A DNA stretch of 62,311 nt from Nitrospira sp. (GTDB lineage: Bacteria; Nitrospirota; Nitrospiria; Nitrospirales; Nitrospiraceae): assembly GCA_030653545.1 (NCBI GenBank), contig JAURZE010000016.1, positions 1 to 62,311 of the forward strand. Reading direction: 5' to 3'. The notes beneath the pieces were generated by a model. That model was not told the DNA's origin and did not search any database. It saw nothing but the letters and a program-made list of their open reading frames with translations. The position numbers and the translations under genes are program-made. Of the stretch, positions 34,243 through 43,717 are shown piece by piece; positions within the stretch are counted from its first letter, which is position 1; every line of letters starts with the position of its first letter.

Positions 34243-34945
34243 GGCGCGCTCCAAAAATCGCCGTGCCTACGCGCACCATCGTCGCCCCCTCTTCGATCGC
34301 GATCTCAAAGTCATGCGACATGCCCATGGAAAAATCCTGCATCGTCATAGACGAACTATGCTTTGCGGCGATGCGCGCCCCGAGCTCGCGAAGATCTCGG
34401 AAATAGGGCCGCGCCGCTTCCGGCCGTTCCGTCGGAGGCGGTATCGTCATCAGCCCTTGAATCCTGAGATGCGGCAAGTCGCCGAGAAGACTCACGTCCT
34501 GCATCAGCACCGGCGGCAAAAATCCGGCCTTGCTCGCTTCGCCGGCTATGTTCACTTCCAAAAGCACCGCCTGCTTTACGCCGGCGGCGCCGGCTCGCCG
34601 ATTGATCTCTTGGGCCAATTCCATGGAATCGACCGAATGAATCAGCTCAAAGATGCCGATCGCGTCGCGCACCTTCCGCCGTTGCAACTGGCCGATAAAA
34701 TGCCAGCGGGGTGACAGGTCCCGGAGGAGCGCAACCTTTGCAAGCGCCTCCTGCATCCGATTCTCCCCCAAGAGGGCGAGCCCGGCACCAAGTCCCTCTC
34801 TGATCCGCTCCGCCGGAACCGTCTTGGTCGCCGCCACCAGCCGGACGGTGTCCGGTGATCTGCCAGCCCGTTCCGCAGCGTTCCGTATACGGTCCAGAAT
34901 CTGCTGCACGCGTCGGGCGAGGGAATCATCGGCAACCCGCTCCAT
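34235..34945 (-). CDS. yggS: YggS family pyridoxal phosphate homeostasis protein
   Basis: A 236-residue TIM-barrel PLP-binding protein. The Schiff-base Lys is in LVAATKTVPAERIREGL, with GENRMQEALAK, WHFIGQLQRRK, the SVDSMELAQ block and a terminal FSMGMSHDFEIAIEEGATMVR. It buffers free PLP and has no known catalytic turnover. The yggS-proC-yggT order is common. Confidence 0.93.
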   Translation of the reverse strand: MERVADDSLARRVQQILDRIRNAAERAGRSPDTVRLVAATKTVPAERIREGLGAGLALLGENRMQEALAKVALLRDLSPRWHFIGQLQRRKVRDAIGIFELIHSVDSMELAQEINRRAGAAGVKQAVLLEVNIAGEASKAGFLPPVLMQDVSLLGDLPHLRIQGLMTIPPPTERPEAARPYFRDLRELGARIAAKHSSSMTMQDFSMGMSHDFEIAIEEGATMVRVGTAIFGARHV

Positions 34946-35048
34946 ACATTGCTACGCCGGCAAAAGTCCTGGACTCGAAAAGTCATTGCTGCTGGCGACA
35001 TTCTAACGGAAGCGCTCGGGAATTGGCAGGGGTTCTCGCGCGCACCGC

Positions 35049-35783
35049 TTACTGCGTGGCCGACAAGCCAATCGCGCTCACCATGGTTCCGATTACCTTG
35101 CCCTCGCGGCGATACGAGAAAAAGAGATCTTCATGACAAATCGTACACACGTTCACGCTCGTGACCTGTCCGCCGCCAATCCCGCAATCCTGCACTTGCC
35201 GCCTGATCAACGCCTTTAAGTCGAGGCGCGCTTTGCCCGCACGATGATCACGCAAAACCGTTTCCCACCAAACAAATCGCTCCCGAACCTCGTTCAGCAC
35301 CGGTTCGTCCACCTCATAGCAGCAGACACCGGCAGAGGGGCCGATACTGACATGCAGCTGGCCGAGCTCTGCTCCGAATCGCGTCTGCATAAGCATCAAG
35401 GTCTTAGGCACAATCCCCGCGACGGCCCCGCGCCATCCGGCGTGGATCGCGGCCACCACCCGCCGACGCGCATCGTGCACCAGCACAGGGACGCAGTCAG
35501 CGGTGCGCACCGCCACCATTGTCCCGGGCTGATCCGTCACCAGGGCATCCCACCCGCCGTCAAACCGGTCGGCATCGGTCAGCGGCCGATCGACGACGAG
35601 CGCGTCTGTCCCATGCACCTGCTTCACCGATAAAATCCAAGGCGCCGGTACACCGGGCGCACGTATCGGGGCCCCGGTCCCCAACCGCAGATGTTCGGCA
35701 TGCGCCCTTGTGCCAAAGAAGTGCCGGACACCGCTTCTCGCAGAAGCAAATGCCGGCACCGTAATCACCGATGCTCGTCCCAT
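35049..35783 (-). CDS. pgeF: Peptidoglycan editing factor / YfiH-type multicopper-like purine nucleoside phosphorylase
   Basis: A 244-residue protein of the YfiH family. Zinc-binding residues lie in QVHGTDALVV, VAVRTADCVPVLV and AAIHAGWRGAVAGI, and a late CTICHEDLFFSYRREG block closes it. Members remove wrongly incorporated amino acids from wall precursors or cleave nucleosides. Placement straight after ftsZ fits a wall-quality role. I prefer the ATG at 35783, 9 bases after GAGGGG, over the one at 35792. Confidence 0.9.
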   Translation of the reverse strand: MGRASVITVPAFASARSGVRHFFGTRAHAEHLRLGTGAPIRAPGVPAPWILSVKQVHGTDALVVDRPLTDADRFDGGWDALVTDQPGTMVAVRTADCVPVLVHDARRRVVAAIHAGWRGAVAGIVPKTLMLMQTRFGAELGQLHVSIGPSAGVCCYEVDEPVLNEVRERFVWWETVLRDHRAGKARLDLKALIRRQVQDCGIGGGQVTSVNVCTICHEDLFFSYRREGKVIGTMVSAIGLSATQ

Positions 35784-35820
35784 GCGTCTCATCCCCTCGC
35801 GGCCGAGAGTGACTCTCGTC

Positions 35821-37023
35821 TTAATTCACCTGCTTCCGGAGAAACGTGGGGACATCCCATTCATCTTCCGCCACCAACGCCCGGTCGATGGCCTCACGGG
35901 CATCGTTCCGTTGGCGAAGGAACGTGGGCCGATCCAGATCCTTCATCGGCCGGTCGGTCATTCCCATCGCAGCGCTCACGCCCACACCGGCCAAGACAGG
36001 CTGCACCGGCTTCGCGGCGCGGGCCGACGTCTGTTCGACGCTCGCCGTCATCGAGGCCATCTCCTCTTCACATTCAAAGCCCGTCGCGATCACCGTCACC
36101 ACCAGATCATCGCCCATGTCGGGATTGATCACTTGGCCGACAATGATATTGGCATCTGAGTCGGCCGTTTGCTGAATGATGGAAGCCGCCTCTTCAATTT
36201 CATGCAGCGTCATATTCGGACCACCCGTGATGTTCAGGAGGACGCCACGTGCCCCCTGCACACTGCCTTCTTCGAGCAGCGGGCTGCAGATCGCCCGTTG
36301 TGCGGCTTCGATCGCACGATTGGTTCCCCGCGCGATACCCATGCCCATGACGGCGCGGCCTGTATGCGACATGATCGTCCGCACATCGGCAAAGTCGACG
36401 TTCACATGACCGGTGGTCGTGATCACATCGGCGATGCCTTGGATCGCCTGGCGCAACACATCGTCGGCGACTTTGAAGGCTTCGAGCAAGGGCGTCGACT
36501 TGTCGACAATCCCCAGCAGGCGCTGATTCGGAATCACAAGGAGCGTGTCCACATGGCGGCGAAGATCCCGAATCCCTTCTTCCGCATGTTTGTGGCGACG
36601 CTGTCCTTCATATTGAAAGGGCTTGGTCACCACGCCCACGGTGAGAATGCCTTGCTCCCGTGCAATGCTGGCCACGATCGGGGCTGCACCGGTGCCGGTG
36701 CCGCCGCCCATCCCAGCGGTAACAAACACCATATCCGCACCTTCGAGACATTCCCGGATATGATCTTTGCTCTCGAGTGCCGCATCCTTCCCGATTTCCG
36801 GGCGGGCGCCGGCCCCGAGCCCGCGAGTCCGTTCGGGACCCAATTGAATCTTGTACGGGGCGAGCGACCGGTCGAGCGCTTGCAGATCGGTATTCGCGGC
36901 GATGAAATCGACCCGGGCGAGCCCCGACCCGATCATCGTATTCACCGCGTTGCACCCAGCCCCGCCGACTCCGACGACCTTGATCCTGACCGGTAACAGT
37001 GCATCTTCCTGAAATGAGAACAT
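35821..37023 (-). CDS. ftsZ: Cell division protein FtsZ
   Basis: A 400-residue tubulin-like GTPase that forms the division ring. The GTP site is seen in [13 protein letters not shown] and [12 protein letters not shown], and the T7 synergy loop in [11 protein letters not shown]. After a variable linker the C-terminal peptide [12 protein letters not shown] binds FtsA and other partners. A second copy of that peptide, [11 protein letters not shown], lies about 30 residues earlier, which is unusual. It follows ftsA by 53 bases with an AGGAGGTG ribosome site. Confidence 0.97.
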   Translation of the reverse strand: MFSFQEDALLPVRIKVVGVGGAGCNAVNTMIGSGLARVDFIAANTDLQALDRSLAPYKIQLGPERTRGLGAGARPEIGKDAALESKDHIRECLEGADMVFVTAGMGGGTGTGAAPIVASIAREQGILTVGVVTKPFQYEGQRRHKHAEEGIRDLRRHVDTLLVIPNQRLLGIVDKSTPLLEAFKVADDVLRQAIQGIADVITTTGHVNVDFADVRTIMSHTGRAVMGMGIARGTNRAIEAAQRAICSPLLEEGSVQGARGVLLNITGGPNMTLHEIEEAASIIQQTADSDANIIVGQVINPDMGDDLVVTVIATGFECEEEMASMTASVEQTSARAAKPVQPVLAGVGVSAAMGMTDRPMKDLDRPTFLRQRNDAREAIDRALVAEDEWDVPTFLRKQVN

Positions 37024-37076
37024 TGCGGCACCTCCTCACCTGTGATCGCCGAGCGGCACCATGCCGCGCGCGAAAG

Positions 37077-38318
37077 TTAGAACACCTCCAACACCCGTTT
37101 CGTCCATCCAAACATCTTCGCCCAGGGTCCTCCGTTCCGGAGCCCCGCCGTTTCCAATTCATCCGCGTGCTTTCTCGCATGCAACAAGAGTCCGACGCCG
37201 GTCGCATGACCGGGGTTGCTCACAATATCTCTGAGTCCACCGACGCCCGACGGCGTCCCGCGACGCGCCGGCAAATTCAACACCTTTTCCGCCGCATCCG
37301 GCATCCCTTCGAGCAACGACGTGCCGCCGGTCAAGACGACCCCGGCACCCAAGATGCCTTCGTACCCGGCCCGTGCGATCTCGCGCCGGACCAGCTCAAA
37401 CATTTCTTCCACGCGCGGTTCGAGAATCTCGGCAATATCCCGACGGGAGAAGGTCCGGGCCGGACGATCGCCTACCGACGGTACTTCGACCGTCTCGTGC
37501 CCAGTCACCAGGTCCGTCCGGGCAATGCCATACCGCATCTTGATTTTCTCGGCCTCGGTTTGAGACGTCAGCAGGCCGATCGCCAGATCCTTCGTCAAAT
37601 TCTGTCCGCCGATCGGGAGCACCGCCGAATGCCGGATACTGCCGTCGAGGAAAATGGCCAGATCGGTGGTCCCGCCACCGAGATCCACCATGGCCACACC
37701 CAGATCGCGCTCTTCCTGACTCAATACCGCTTCGCTGGAAGCCAACGGCTGCAGAATGATGTCCACCACATCAAGCCCGGCGCGATTGACACTCTTGATG
37801 ATGTTTTGCGCGGAGGTCACCGCACCGGTAATCACGTGCACATTGACCTCGAGCCGGTTTCCGGAGAGCCCGAGCGGCTCGCGGACGCCTTCCTGTCCGT
37901 CGACCATGTACTCGCGCGGCAAGACATGCAGAATGCGCCGTTCGTGCGGAATCACCGCCAACGTCCGGGCGCTTTCGATCGCTCGATGAATATCCTCACG
38001 CGTCACTTCGGCCTTCTTCAGCGCCACGACGCCTTTGCAGTTCTCCGCTGAAATATGGCTGCCGGCGATGCCGGTGTAGACCGAGTTGATCTGGACCGCC
38101 GCCATGAGTTCGGCCTCTTCGACCGCCTTCTTGATCGACTCCACCGTACTCTCGATATCGACCACCACCCCTTTGCGTAAGCCGCGGGAGGGACTGGCCC
38201 CGACACCGATGATGTTCAGCATTCCGCCATCCGTGATCTCCGCGACGATCGCGCAGATCTTGGTGGTTCCGATATCCAGGCCGACAAGGATTTGATCTCG
38301 TTTTGGCACCGCGATCAC
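37077..38318 (-). CDS. ftsA: Cell division protein FtsA
   Basis: A 413-residue actin-like ATPase that ties FtsZ to the membrane. Motifs: LVGLDIGTTKICAIVAE (phosphate 1), the SHIxGxxC-containing 1C domain, VDLGGGTTDLAIF (phosphate 2), and VVLTGGTSLLEGMPD (adenosine). The C-terminus ends KMFGWTKRVLEVF, a suitable amphipathic membrane helix. The start is a GTG at 38318 that overlaps the ftsQ end by 4 bases. Confidence 0.96.
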   Translation of the reverse strand: MIAVPKRDQILVGLDIGTTKICAIVAEITDGGMLNIIGVGASPSRGLRKGVVVDIESTVESIKKAVEEAELMAAVQINSVYTGIAGSHISAENCKGVVALKKAEVTREDIHRAIESARTLAVIPHERRILHVLPREYMVDGQEGVREPLGLSGNRLEVNVHVITGAVTSAQNIIKSVNRAGLDVVDIILQPLASSEAVLSQEERDLGVAMVDLGGGTTDLAIFLDGSIRHSAVLPIGGQNLTKDLAIGLLTSQTEAEKIKMRYGIARTDLVTGHETVEVPSVGDRPARTFSRRDIAEILEPRVEEMFELVRREIARAGYEGILGAGVVLTGGTSLLEGMPDAAEKVLNLPARRGTPSGVGGLRDIVSNPGHATGVGLLLHARKHADELETAGLRNGGPWAKMFGWTKRVLEVF

Positions 38319-39190
38319 CCCCTCTCTCGCACAATCACACGATTCTCGTATCGTAGATCGATTTCATTCCCGCCCCGCCCGTGGCCGTCAAACATCACCG
38401 TCTTCAGCGAAGGCTTGATCCGTTGAAATCGCTCCCATTGATCGCTCACCGCATCGTCACCGAATTGAAATTGGACCCCCCGAACGGAGGCCACCAGGTT
38501 GGCAGGATTCGCGGCGTTCACCTGCAAACGCCCGTCGATGCTCTGGCCGACTAATCTGGCCAGTTCGACTCCGGACTTCACCGCGTGGCGCACATCCGCA
38601 TCGCCGCGCAACAGTTCCCGTGAATCCAGACCCGTCACCATCGGAAACATCGCGTTGTCGCCCTGTCCCAATCGCGCCAACACATGTCCATCTTCGTCAC
38701 TCAAGAAATTCTCCGAACCGGCGTGCACGATGGCAGCCGGTTTGCGCTCCACCACAGAAATGCGCAGTTCGTGAAATGGCACCCGGGTCACCACCGCTTC
38801 CTTCACCCATGGATGAGACTCCACCCGTTCCTTCATGGCCGTCGTCACGATGTGGTGGAGCGGGGTTCCGGGCTTGAGTGCCAACCGATCCACCAACTCC
38901 TGCTTCCCGATCTGATGCACCCCTTCAACGGTGACCGCCTTGATTTCAAGGAGGCGCTGAAGCACCGGGCCGGAGCGCTGGACCCCGACGACCAAGCCCC
39001 ACACGGCAAGAACCACTCCGATACCGATTGCGCTCCATCGGATAAGCTGCCGGCCTTTCGCCGCCACCTGCGCGCGACGCACCACGCGATCTTTGGCCTC
39101 CACCTGGCTCGAACGAGTGCCTTTCCACTGATTCAGCCGCGGTCCGGCCTGACGTTGCGCGGCGCGTCGAGCGATCGTCCAACGCTTCAT
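38315..39190 (-). CDS. ftsQ: Cell division protein FtsQ
   Basis: A 291-residue bitopic protein: a basic cytosolic tail of about 65 residues, one membrane helix (IGIGVVLAVWGLVVGV), a POTRA domain (ITVEGVHQIGKQELVDRLAL type, residues about 95-165), and the FtsQ/DivIB beta domain. It bridges early and late division proteins in the periplasm. Start at MKRWTIARR (39190), coupled to ddl by an ATGA overlap. The open frame reaches 39406 but reads poorly there. Confidence 0.9.
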   Translation of the reverse strand: MKRWTIARRAAQRQAGPRLNQWKGTRSSQVEAKDRVVRRAQVAAKGRQLIRWSAIGIGVVLAVWGLVVGVQRSGPVLQRLLEIKAVTVEGVHQIGKQELVDRLALKPGTPLHHIVTTAMKERVESHPWVKEAVVTRVPFHELRISVVERKPAAIVHAGSENFLSDEDGHVLARLGQGDNAMFPMVTGLDSRELLRGDADVRHAVKSGVELARLVGQSIDGRLQVNAANPANLVASVRGVQFQFGDDAVSDQWERFQRIKPSLKTVMFDGHGRGGNEIDLRYENRVIVRERG

Positions 39191-40179
39191 GCTGACAATC
39201 CTTTTTCGGCGAGCGCCATTCGTTCGGCACGGTCCAACGCCGATTGCAAAATTCGTTCGACCAAACTGTCGTAATCGATTCCGGCTTGGCCCGCCGCCAT
39301 CGGCAACAGGCTGGTCTCCGTCATGCCCGGCACCGTGTTGATCTCCAACATGTAGGGCTTCCCGCGAGGCGTGATTCTGAAATCCACCCGGGCCGCCCCT
39401 TCGCAACCCAACGCCTCGTATGTTCGCCTCGCCAACTCAGTAATCTGCTTGGTGAGCTTTGCGGGAAGGGGAGCTGGACAGAGGTATTGCGTCTTGCCCT
39501 TTTGATACTTCGCCGAAAAATCGTAGAACCCTTCGGGCGCCACAATTTCCACCACAGGCAGGACCGTCAGCACACCGGACGCCCCGCCTAAGATAGAGAC
39601 CGTCGTTTCATGTCCAGGAATGTAGGCCTCGACCATGGCATCCGGATCGTAGCGATGGGCCAGGGCGAGCGCCTCTTTCCATTGCGCGGGCTTCCGGACA
39701 ATCGACACGCCGATCGTGGATCCCTGCGAGGCCGGCTTCACCACCACCGGCAATTTCAGCTTCGTCGCCTTCAGTACCATGGCCAGCGACGGCTGTTCAC
39801 CGCGCCGTATCTGCGTCCCGGCCGGAACCGGCACTTTTGCCGACACCGCCAGCGTTTTCGTGGTGACTTTGTGCATACCCATCGCGCTCGCCTGCACGCC
39901 GGACCCCGTGTAGGGAATTCCGAGCGTCTCTAGAAATCCCTGAATCGTTCCATCCTCGCCGCCCGGGCCATGCAGAGACAGGAACGCCAGCTCGATCTTG
40001 TTCTCCGTCACGTCACGAAACAGATTCGGGCCCACATCGACCGCAATGGCGTGATAGCCCCGGCGGAGAAGCGACTGGTGGACCGCCTGCCCGGTACGCA
40101 GCGAGACTTCTCGCTCGGACGATTGTCCGCCCATCAAGACTCCGATCCGCTTATCTGTCAGCACACGTCGGTCTGCCAT
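39187..40179 (-). CDS. ddl: D-alanine-D-alanine ligase
   Basis: A 330-residue ATP-grasp enzyme joining two D-Ala for the pentapeptide end. Visible: VLMGGQSSEREVSLRTG, SLHGPGGEDGTIQG, the ATP-binding PVVVKPASQGSTIGVS and the metal/substrate block YMLEINTVPGMTETSLLP. The ATG at 40179 has an AGGAG four bases before it; a GTG lies one codon upstream. Overlaps ftsQ by 4 bases. Confidence 0.96.
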   Translation of the reverse strand: MADRRVLTDKRIGVLMGGQSSEREVSLRTGQAVHQSLLRRGYHAIAVDVGPNLFRDVTENKIELAFLSLHGPGGEDGTIQGFLETLGIPYTGSGVQASAMGMHKVTTKTLAVSAKVPVPAGTQIRRGEQPSLAMVLKATKLKLPVVVKPASQGSTIGVSIVRKPAQWKEALALAHRYDPDAMVEAYIPGHETTVSILGGASGVLTVLPVVEIVAPEGFYDFSAKYQKGKTQYLCPAPLPAKLTKQITELARRTYEALGCEGAARVDFRITPRGKPYMLEINTVPGMTETSLLPMAAGQAGIDYDSLVERILQSALDRAERMALAEKGLSA

Positions 40180-40191
40180 CACGCTCCTGTC

Positions 40192-41136
40192 CTAGGCCTG
40201 TCCCACGACCTTGAGTTCCAACTCCAACTTCACGCCGGTCCTCCGCGCCACCGCCGCTCGGACCTTCCGAATCAGCGTCAATACATCCTTGGCGCTGGCC
40301 TGCCCCTGATTCACGATGAAGTTCGCATGCTTCTCCGATACCTGCGCATCGCCGACCTGGGCGCCTTTGAGCCCGGCCAAGTCGATGACCCGCCCGGCCG
40401 AGTCCTTGGGAGGATTCTTGAACACACAGCCGGCACTCGGCAGCGCCAGCGGCTGCGTATCGCGCCGATAGTGCAGATAGTCTTTCACGACCTTTTCGAC
40501 TTCCGCCCGTACACCCGCCTTCAACTGCACCCACACGGCCACGACAATGCCGACCGGCAACGCGGCCCGGCGATAGGCAAAGGGAATCTCCGATGCCGGG
40601 ATATCGACAACCTCGCCCTTGCGATTCACGAGCCGTACGGCCTTGACCGAGTCTTTCATTTCGCCCAGCCTGGTTCCGGCATTCATGACGACACACCCGG
40701 CCACCGTGCCGGGGATACCGGCGGCCCATTCCAGCCCCGCCAGCGAATGCCGGATGGCGTACCCGATCAGCGTCGGCATCCCCACGCCTCCTTCGGCATA
40801 CAGGACCGCTCCCGCTTCTTCTCTAATCGTTCGGAGCTTGCCGAGATGAACGACCACGCCTCTGATCCCCTTGTCTCGAATGAGAAGATTCGTCCCGCCC
40901 ACGACAAACAACGGAAGCTTCTGCGCCTTGGTTTGACGGACCAGACGGGCCACATCATCGACATCAGCCGGTTCGACCAGGACATCAGCCGGCCCCCCGA
41001 TACGGAACGACGTGTAGTCCTTGAGCGGGGCATTGAACGACACCGCCCCCCGAATACCCTCGACCGCGGCTTCCAATCGACGCTGACTGCTTGTCCGACG
41101 ACCGGTCTGTGCATCTGTCCGTCCTTGCCGAGCCAT
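40192..41136 (-). CDS. murB: UDP-N-acetylenolpyruvoylglucosamine reductase
   Basis: A 314-residue FAD enzyme making UDP-MurNAc. The first 30 residues are Arg/Gln-rich and not part of the fold. The FAD-binding part has TSFRIGGPADVLV and VVGGTNLLIRDKG, then GIPGTVAGCVVMNAG, and the catalytic Ser is in LPSAGCVFKNPP. It lies 3 bases after murC, the usual murC-murB-ddl order. Confidence 0.95.
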   Translation of the reverse strand: MARQGRTDAQTGRRTSSQRRLEAAVEGIRGAVSFNAPLKDYTSFRIGGPADVLVEPADVDDVARLVRQTKAQKLPLFVVGGTNLLIRDKGIRGVVVHLGKLRTIREEAGAVLYAEGGVGMPTLIGYAIRHSLAGLEWAAGIPGTVAGCVVMNAGTRLGEMKDSVKAVRLVNRKGEVVDIPASEIPFAYRRAALPVGIVVAVWVQLKAGVRAEVEKVVKDYLHYRRDTQPLALPSAGCVFKNPPKDSAGRVIDLAGLKGAQVGDAQVSEKHANFIVNQGQASAKDVLTLIRKVRAAVARRTGVKLELELKVVGQA

Positions 41137-41139
41137 TGC

Positions 41140-42528
41140 CTACGTATTGGGAGCCAATCGTGCGAGCAATCCGGTCCCGGCTTTCCAGATATCACCGGCA
41201 CCTAACGTCACGACCAGATCGCCCGGCTGCAAATGCGGCAGTACCTGATCGGGCAACGTTTCCTTCTTCTCGACGAAGGTGACGCCCTGGTGGCCGGCGG
41301 CCTTGATGCTGTCAGCCAGCACGGCGCCCGACACACCCGGAATCGGCGCTTCCCCAGCCGCATAGATGTCCGTCATGAACAGCAAATCGGCTTGATCGAA
41401 GGCATGCGTGAACTCAGTGATTAGATCGCGCGTCCGGCTATACCGATGGGGTTGGAACAGCACCACCAGCCGCCGATCCCATCCCTGTTTCGCCGCTGCC
41501 AACGTAGCCTTGACTTCGGTGGGATGGTGACCATAGTCATCCACCACCATGATGCCGTTGGCTTCCCCACGCAGATGAAACCGCCGCTCCACGCCGGTAA
41601 ACGCCGCCAGCCCCTTGCGGATCAAGTCGACCGGCACCTCCAGCTCGATCCCGATCGCAATCGCCACCAGCGCGTTGGAGACGTTATGCATGCCGGGGAC
41701 GGCCAGCCGGAAAGGACCAAGGTTTTTCCCGCGGAAATGCGCACGAAACTCGGCGCCCCATTGCTTCAGCACGATATCCGTCGCCTTGAAATCCGGCACC
41801 ACCCCGGGACGTTCTTGTAGTCCATAGGTGTGATAGCGCTTCACAATGCGGGGAAACAGCGCGTGCAGCCGCTCATCGTCTGAGCACAGCACCGCCAATC
41901 CATAGAAGGGAATCTTGTTGATGAACTCCAGAAAGCTGTCGTAAATCTTTTCCATCGACCCGTAGTGATCGAGGTGCTCGCGATCCAGATTGGTCACCGC
42001 CACGACCGTCGGGGACAATCGTAGGAACGAACCGTCGCTCTCATCGGCTTCCGCCACCAGCAACTCGCCGCGACCGAGCCGCGCGTGGCTGCCGAGGGCA
42101 TTCACCTTGCCGCCGATCACCATCGTCGGATCCAATCCGCCGGACGCCAGCACGTTCGCGACCATCGATGTCGTCGTCGTCTTGCCATGCGCCCCGGCAA
42201 TCGCGACGCCGAATTTCAACCGCATCAGCTCGGCCAGCATTTCAGCCCGTGGAATCACCGGCACTTGTTTGGCCTTGGCCGCCAGTACTTCCGGATTGGT
42301 TGCCGCCACAGCGGAGGAAATCACCACCACCTGCGCCTCTCCGATATTGGCTTCGTGATGGCCGATCGCGATCTTGCCTCCGAGTTCTTCCAGCCGCCTG
42401 GTGGTTTCCGAGGCTTGCAGATCCGACCCGCTGACTTTGTATCCCATCGTCAGCAAGACCTCTGCGATCCCGCTCATCCCTGACCCGCCGATTCCCACTA
42501 GATGAATATGCTGTGTTTTTCGAAACAT
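41140..42528 (-). CDS. murC: UDP-N-acetylmuramate-L-alanine ligase
   Basis: A 462-residue Mur ligase that adds the first residue, L-Ala. N-terminal HLVGIGGSGMSGIAEVL (UDP binding), ATP loop GAHGKTTTTSMVA, EADESDGSFLRL, and DDYGHHPTEVKATL near the C-terminal domain. Start at MFRKTQHIH (42528); the frame stays open 35 codons further and would overlap murG, but these lack family resemblance. Confidence 0.96.
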   Translation of the reverse strand: MFRKTQHIHLVGIGGSGMSGIAEVLLTMGYKVSGSDLQASETTRRLEELGGKIAIGHHEANIGEAQVVVISSAVAATNPEVLAAKAKQVPVIPRAEMLAELMRLKFGVAIAGAHGKTTTTSMVANVLASGGLDPTMVIGGKVNALGSHARLGRGELLVAEADESDGSFLRLSPTVVAVTNLDREHLDHYGSMEKIYDSFLEFINKIPFYGLAVLCSDDERLHALFPRIVKRYHTYGLQERPGVVPDFKATDIVLKQWGAEFRAHFRGKNLGPFRLAVPGMHNVSNALVAIAIGIELEVPVDLIRKGLAAFTGVERRFHLRGEANGIMVVDDYGHHPTEVKATLAAAKQGWDRRLVVLFQPHRYSRTRDLITEFTHAFDQADLLFMTDIYAAGEAPIPGVSGAVLADSIKAAGHQGVTFVEKKETLPDQVLPHLQPGDLVVTLGAGDIWKAGTGLLARLAPNT

Positions 42529-42595
42529 GGCCGTTCGCCTCAATCCTGGTGATCCTGTTGATGGTCGCTGTGCCTGCTCTCGCGTTGCTGCCGCA

Positions 42596-43717
42596 TTAGA
42601 CTCCCGTCGCTCCAACAGTCCGGTGGACGTCATGATTCACCCCCATGAGCGCATAGCATTCGTGGACGATCCTCTCGGCCGCATCGATTCGACTCATAGC
42701 CCGACTCTTCGCCTGCATCGTGCGGAGGCGTTCCGGTTGCTGCAGCAGCCCGGCGATGGAACCGGCTAACTGTGCCCCCGTCAACTCCGGCTGCGGCAGC
42801 ACCATCGCGCCCCCCGCCGCCTCCATCGCCCGCGCATTCTTCATCTGGTGATCGTCAATGGCCGTCGGCAGCGGGATCAGAATCGCCGGCTTCCCGCAAG
42901 CCGTCACCTCTGCAATCGTCATGGCCCCGGCACGCGCCACCACCAGATCCGCCGCGCGCAACACGGTGGGCATGTCATAGAGAAACGGGACGACCTCGGC
43001 CTCAACACCTGCCTGCCGGTAGGCCTCAACGACCCTCGCATGGTCAGCCTCTCCGGTCTGGTGCGTAATGGAGAGCCGCGGAAGCGTCTGCGCCAATGTC
43101 GCCAGCCCATCGATGACTGCGCTGTTGATCGCCTTCGCCCCCTGACTGCCGCCAAAAATCAACAACCGCTGCCGGCCTGCTGTGACTGAAGTGGATGTCG
43201 TGATCGCATCCAGAAATGATCGCCGAATCGGTGAACCGAACACGCGAACTTTGTCTTTCGCAAATTTCTCGGCAGCGGATTCAAACCCCAAGAACACACG
43301 CTGGGCACAGGGGCCCACCGCAATATTGGCCATGCCCGGATAGGCATTCGGCTCCAGAATGACCCGGGCAATCCCTTTCAACGCCGCCGCCACTAACATC
43401 GTCGGGCTGGTGTAGCCGCCCACGCCGATGACGAGATCCGCCCGGTACCGGGAGATCAGCCGCATCGACTGCCAGAGTCCGATCGGCACGGACAGCAATC
43501 CCCGCAAGGCTTCTCCCAATCCTCTCCCCATCACCGGCTTCGCCGTAATGAGTTCGAGTGGAAGCCCTTCATGCGCCAACACTTTGGTTTCAATCCCTTT
43601 CGCCGTGCCGACAAAGACGATCGTGGTCGATGGATCGCGCCGCTGAAACTCCCGGGCCAGCGCCACCGCCGGATACAAGTGCCCGCCCGTCCCTCCTGCG
43701 GCGATGAGGATCGTCAT
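42596..43717 (-). CDS. murG: UDP-GlcNAc:lipid I N-acetylglucosaminyltransferase
   Basis: A 373-residue GT-B enzyme that makes lipid II on the inner face of the membrane. The glycine-rich lipid loop AAGGTGGHLYPAVALA, second G-loop VIGVGGYTSP, and the UDP-GlcNAc block GGSQGAKAINSAV then ARAGAMTIAEVTACGKPAILIP are all visible. Start at 43717 (MTILIAAGG), overlapping the ftsW stop by 4 bases. The frame stays open far upstream, but that part is only the shadow of ftsW. Confidence 0.96.
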   Translation of the reverse strand: MTILIAAGGTGGHLYPAVALAREFQRRDPSTTIVFVGTAKGIETKVLAHEGLPLELITAKPVMGRGLGEALRGLLSVPIGLWQSMRLISRYRADLVIGVGGYTSPTMLVAAALKGIARVILEPNAYPGMANIAVGPCAQRVFLGFESAAEKFAKDKVRVFGSPIRRSFLDAITTSTSVTAGRQRLLIFGGSQGAKAINSAVIDGLATLAQTLPRLSITHQTGEADHARVVEAYRQAGVEAEVVPFLYDMPTVLRAADLVVARAGAMTIAEVTACGKPAILIPLPTAIDDHQMKNARAMEAAGGAMVLPQPELTGAQLAGSIAGLLQQPERLRTMQAKSRAMSRIDAAERIVHECYALMGVNHDVHRTVGATGV

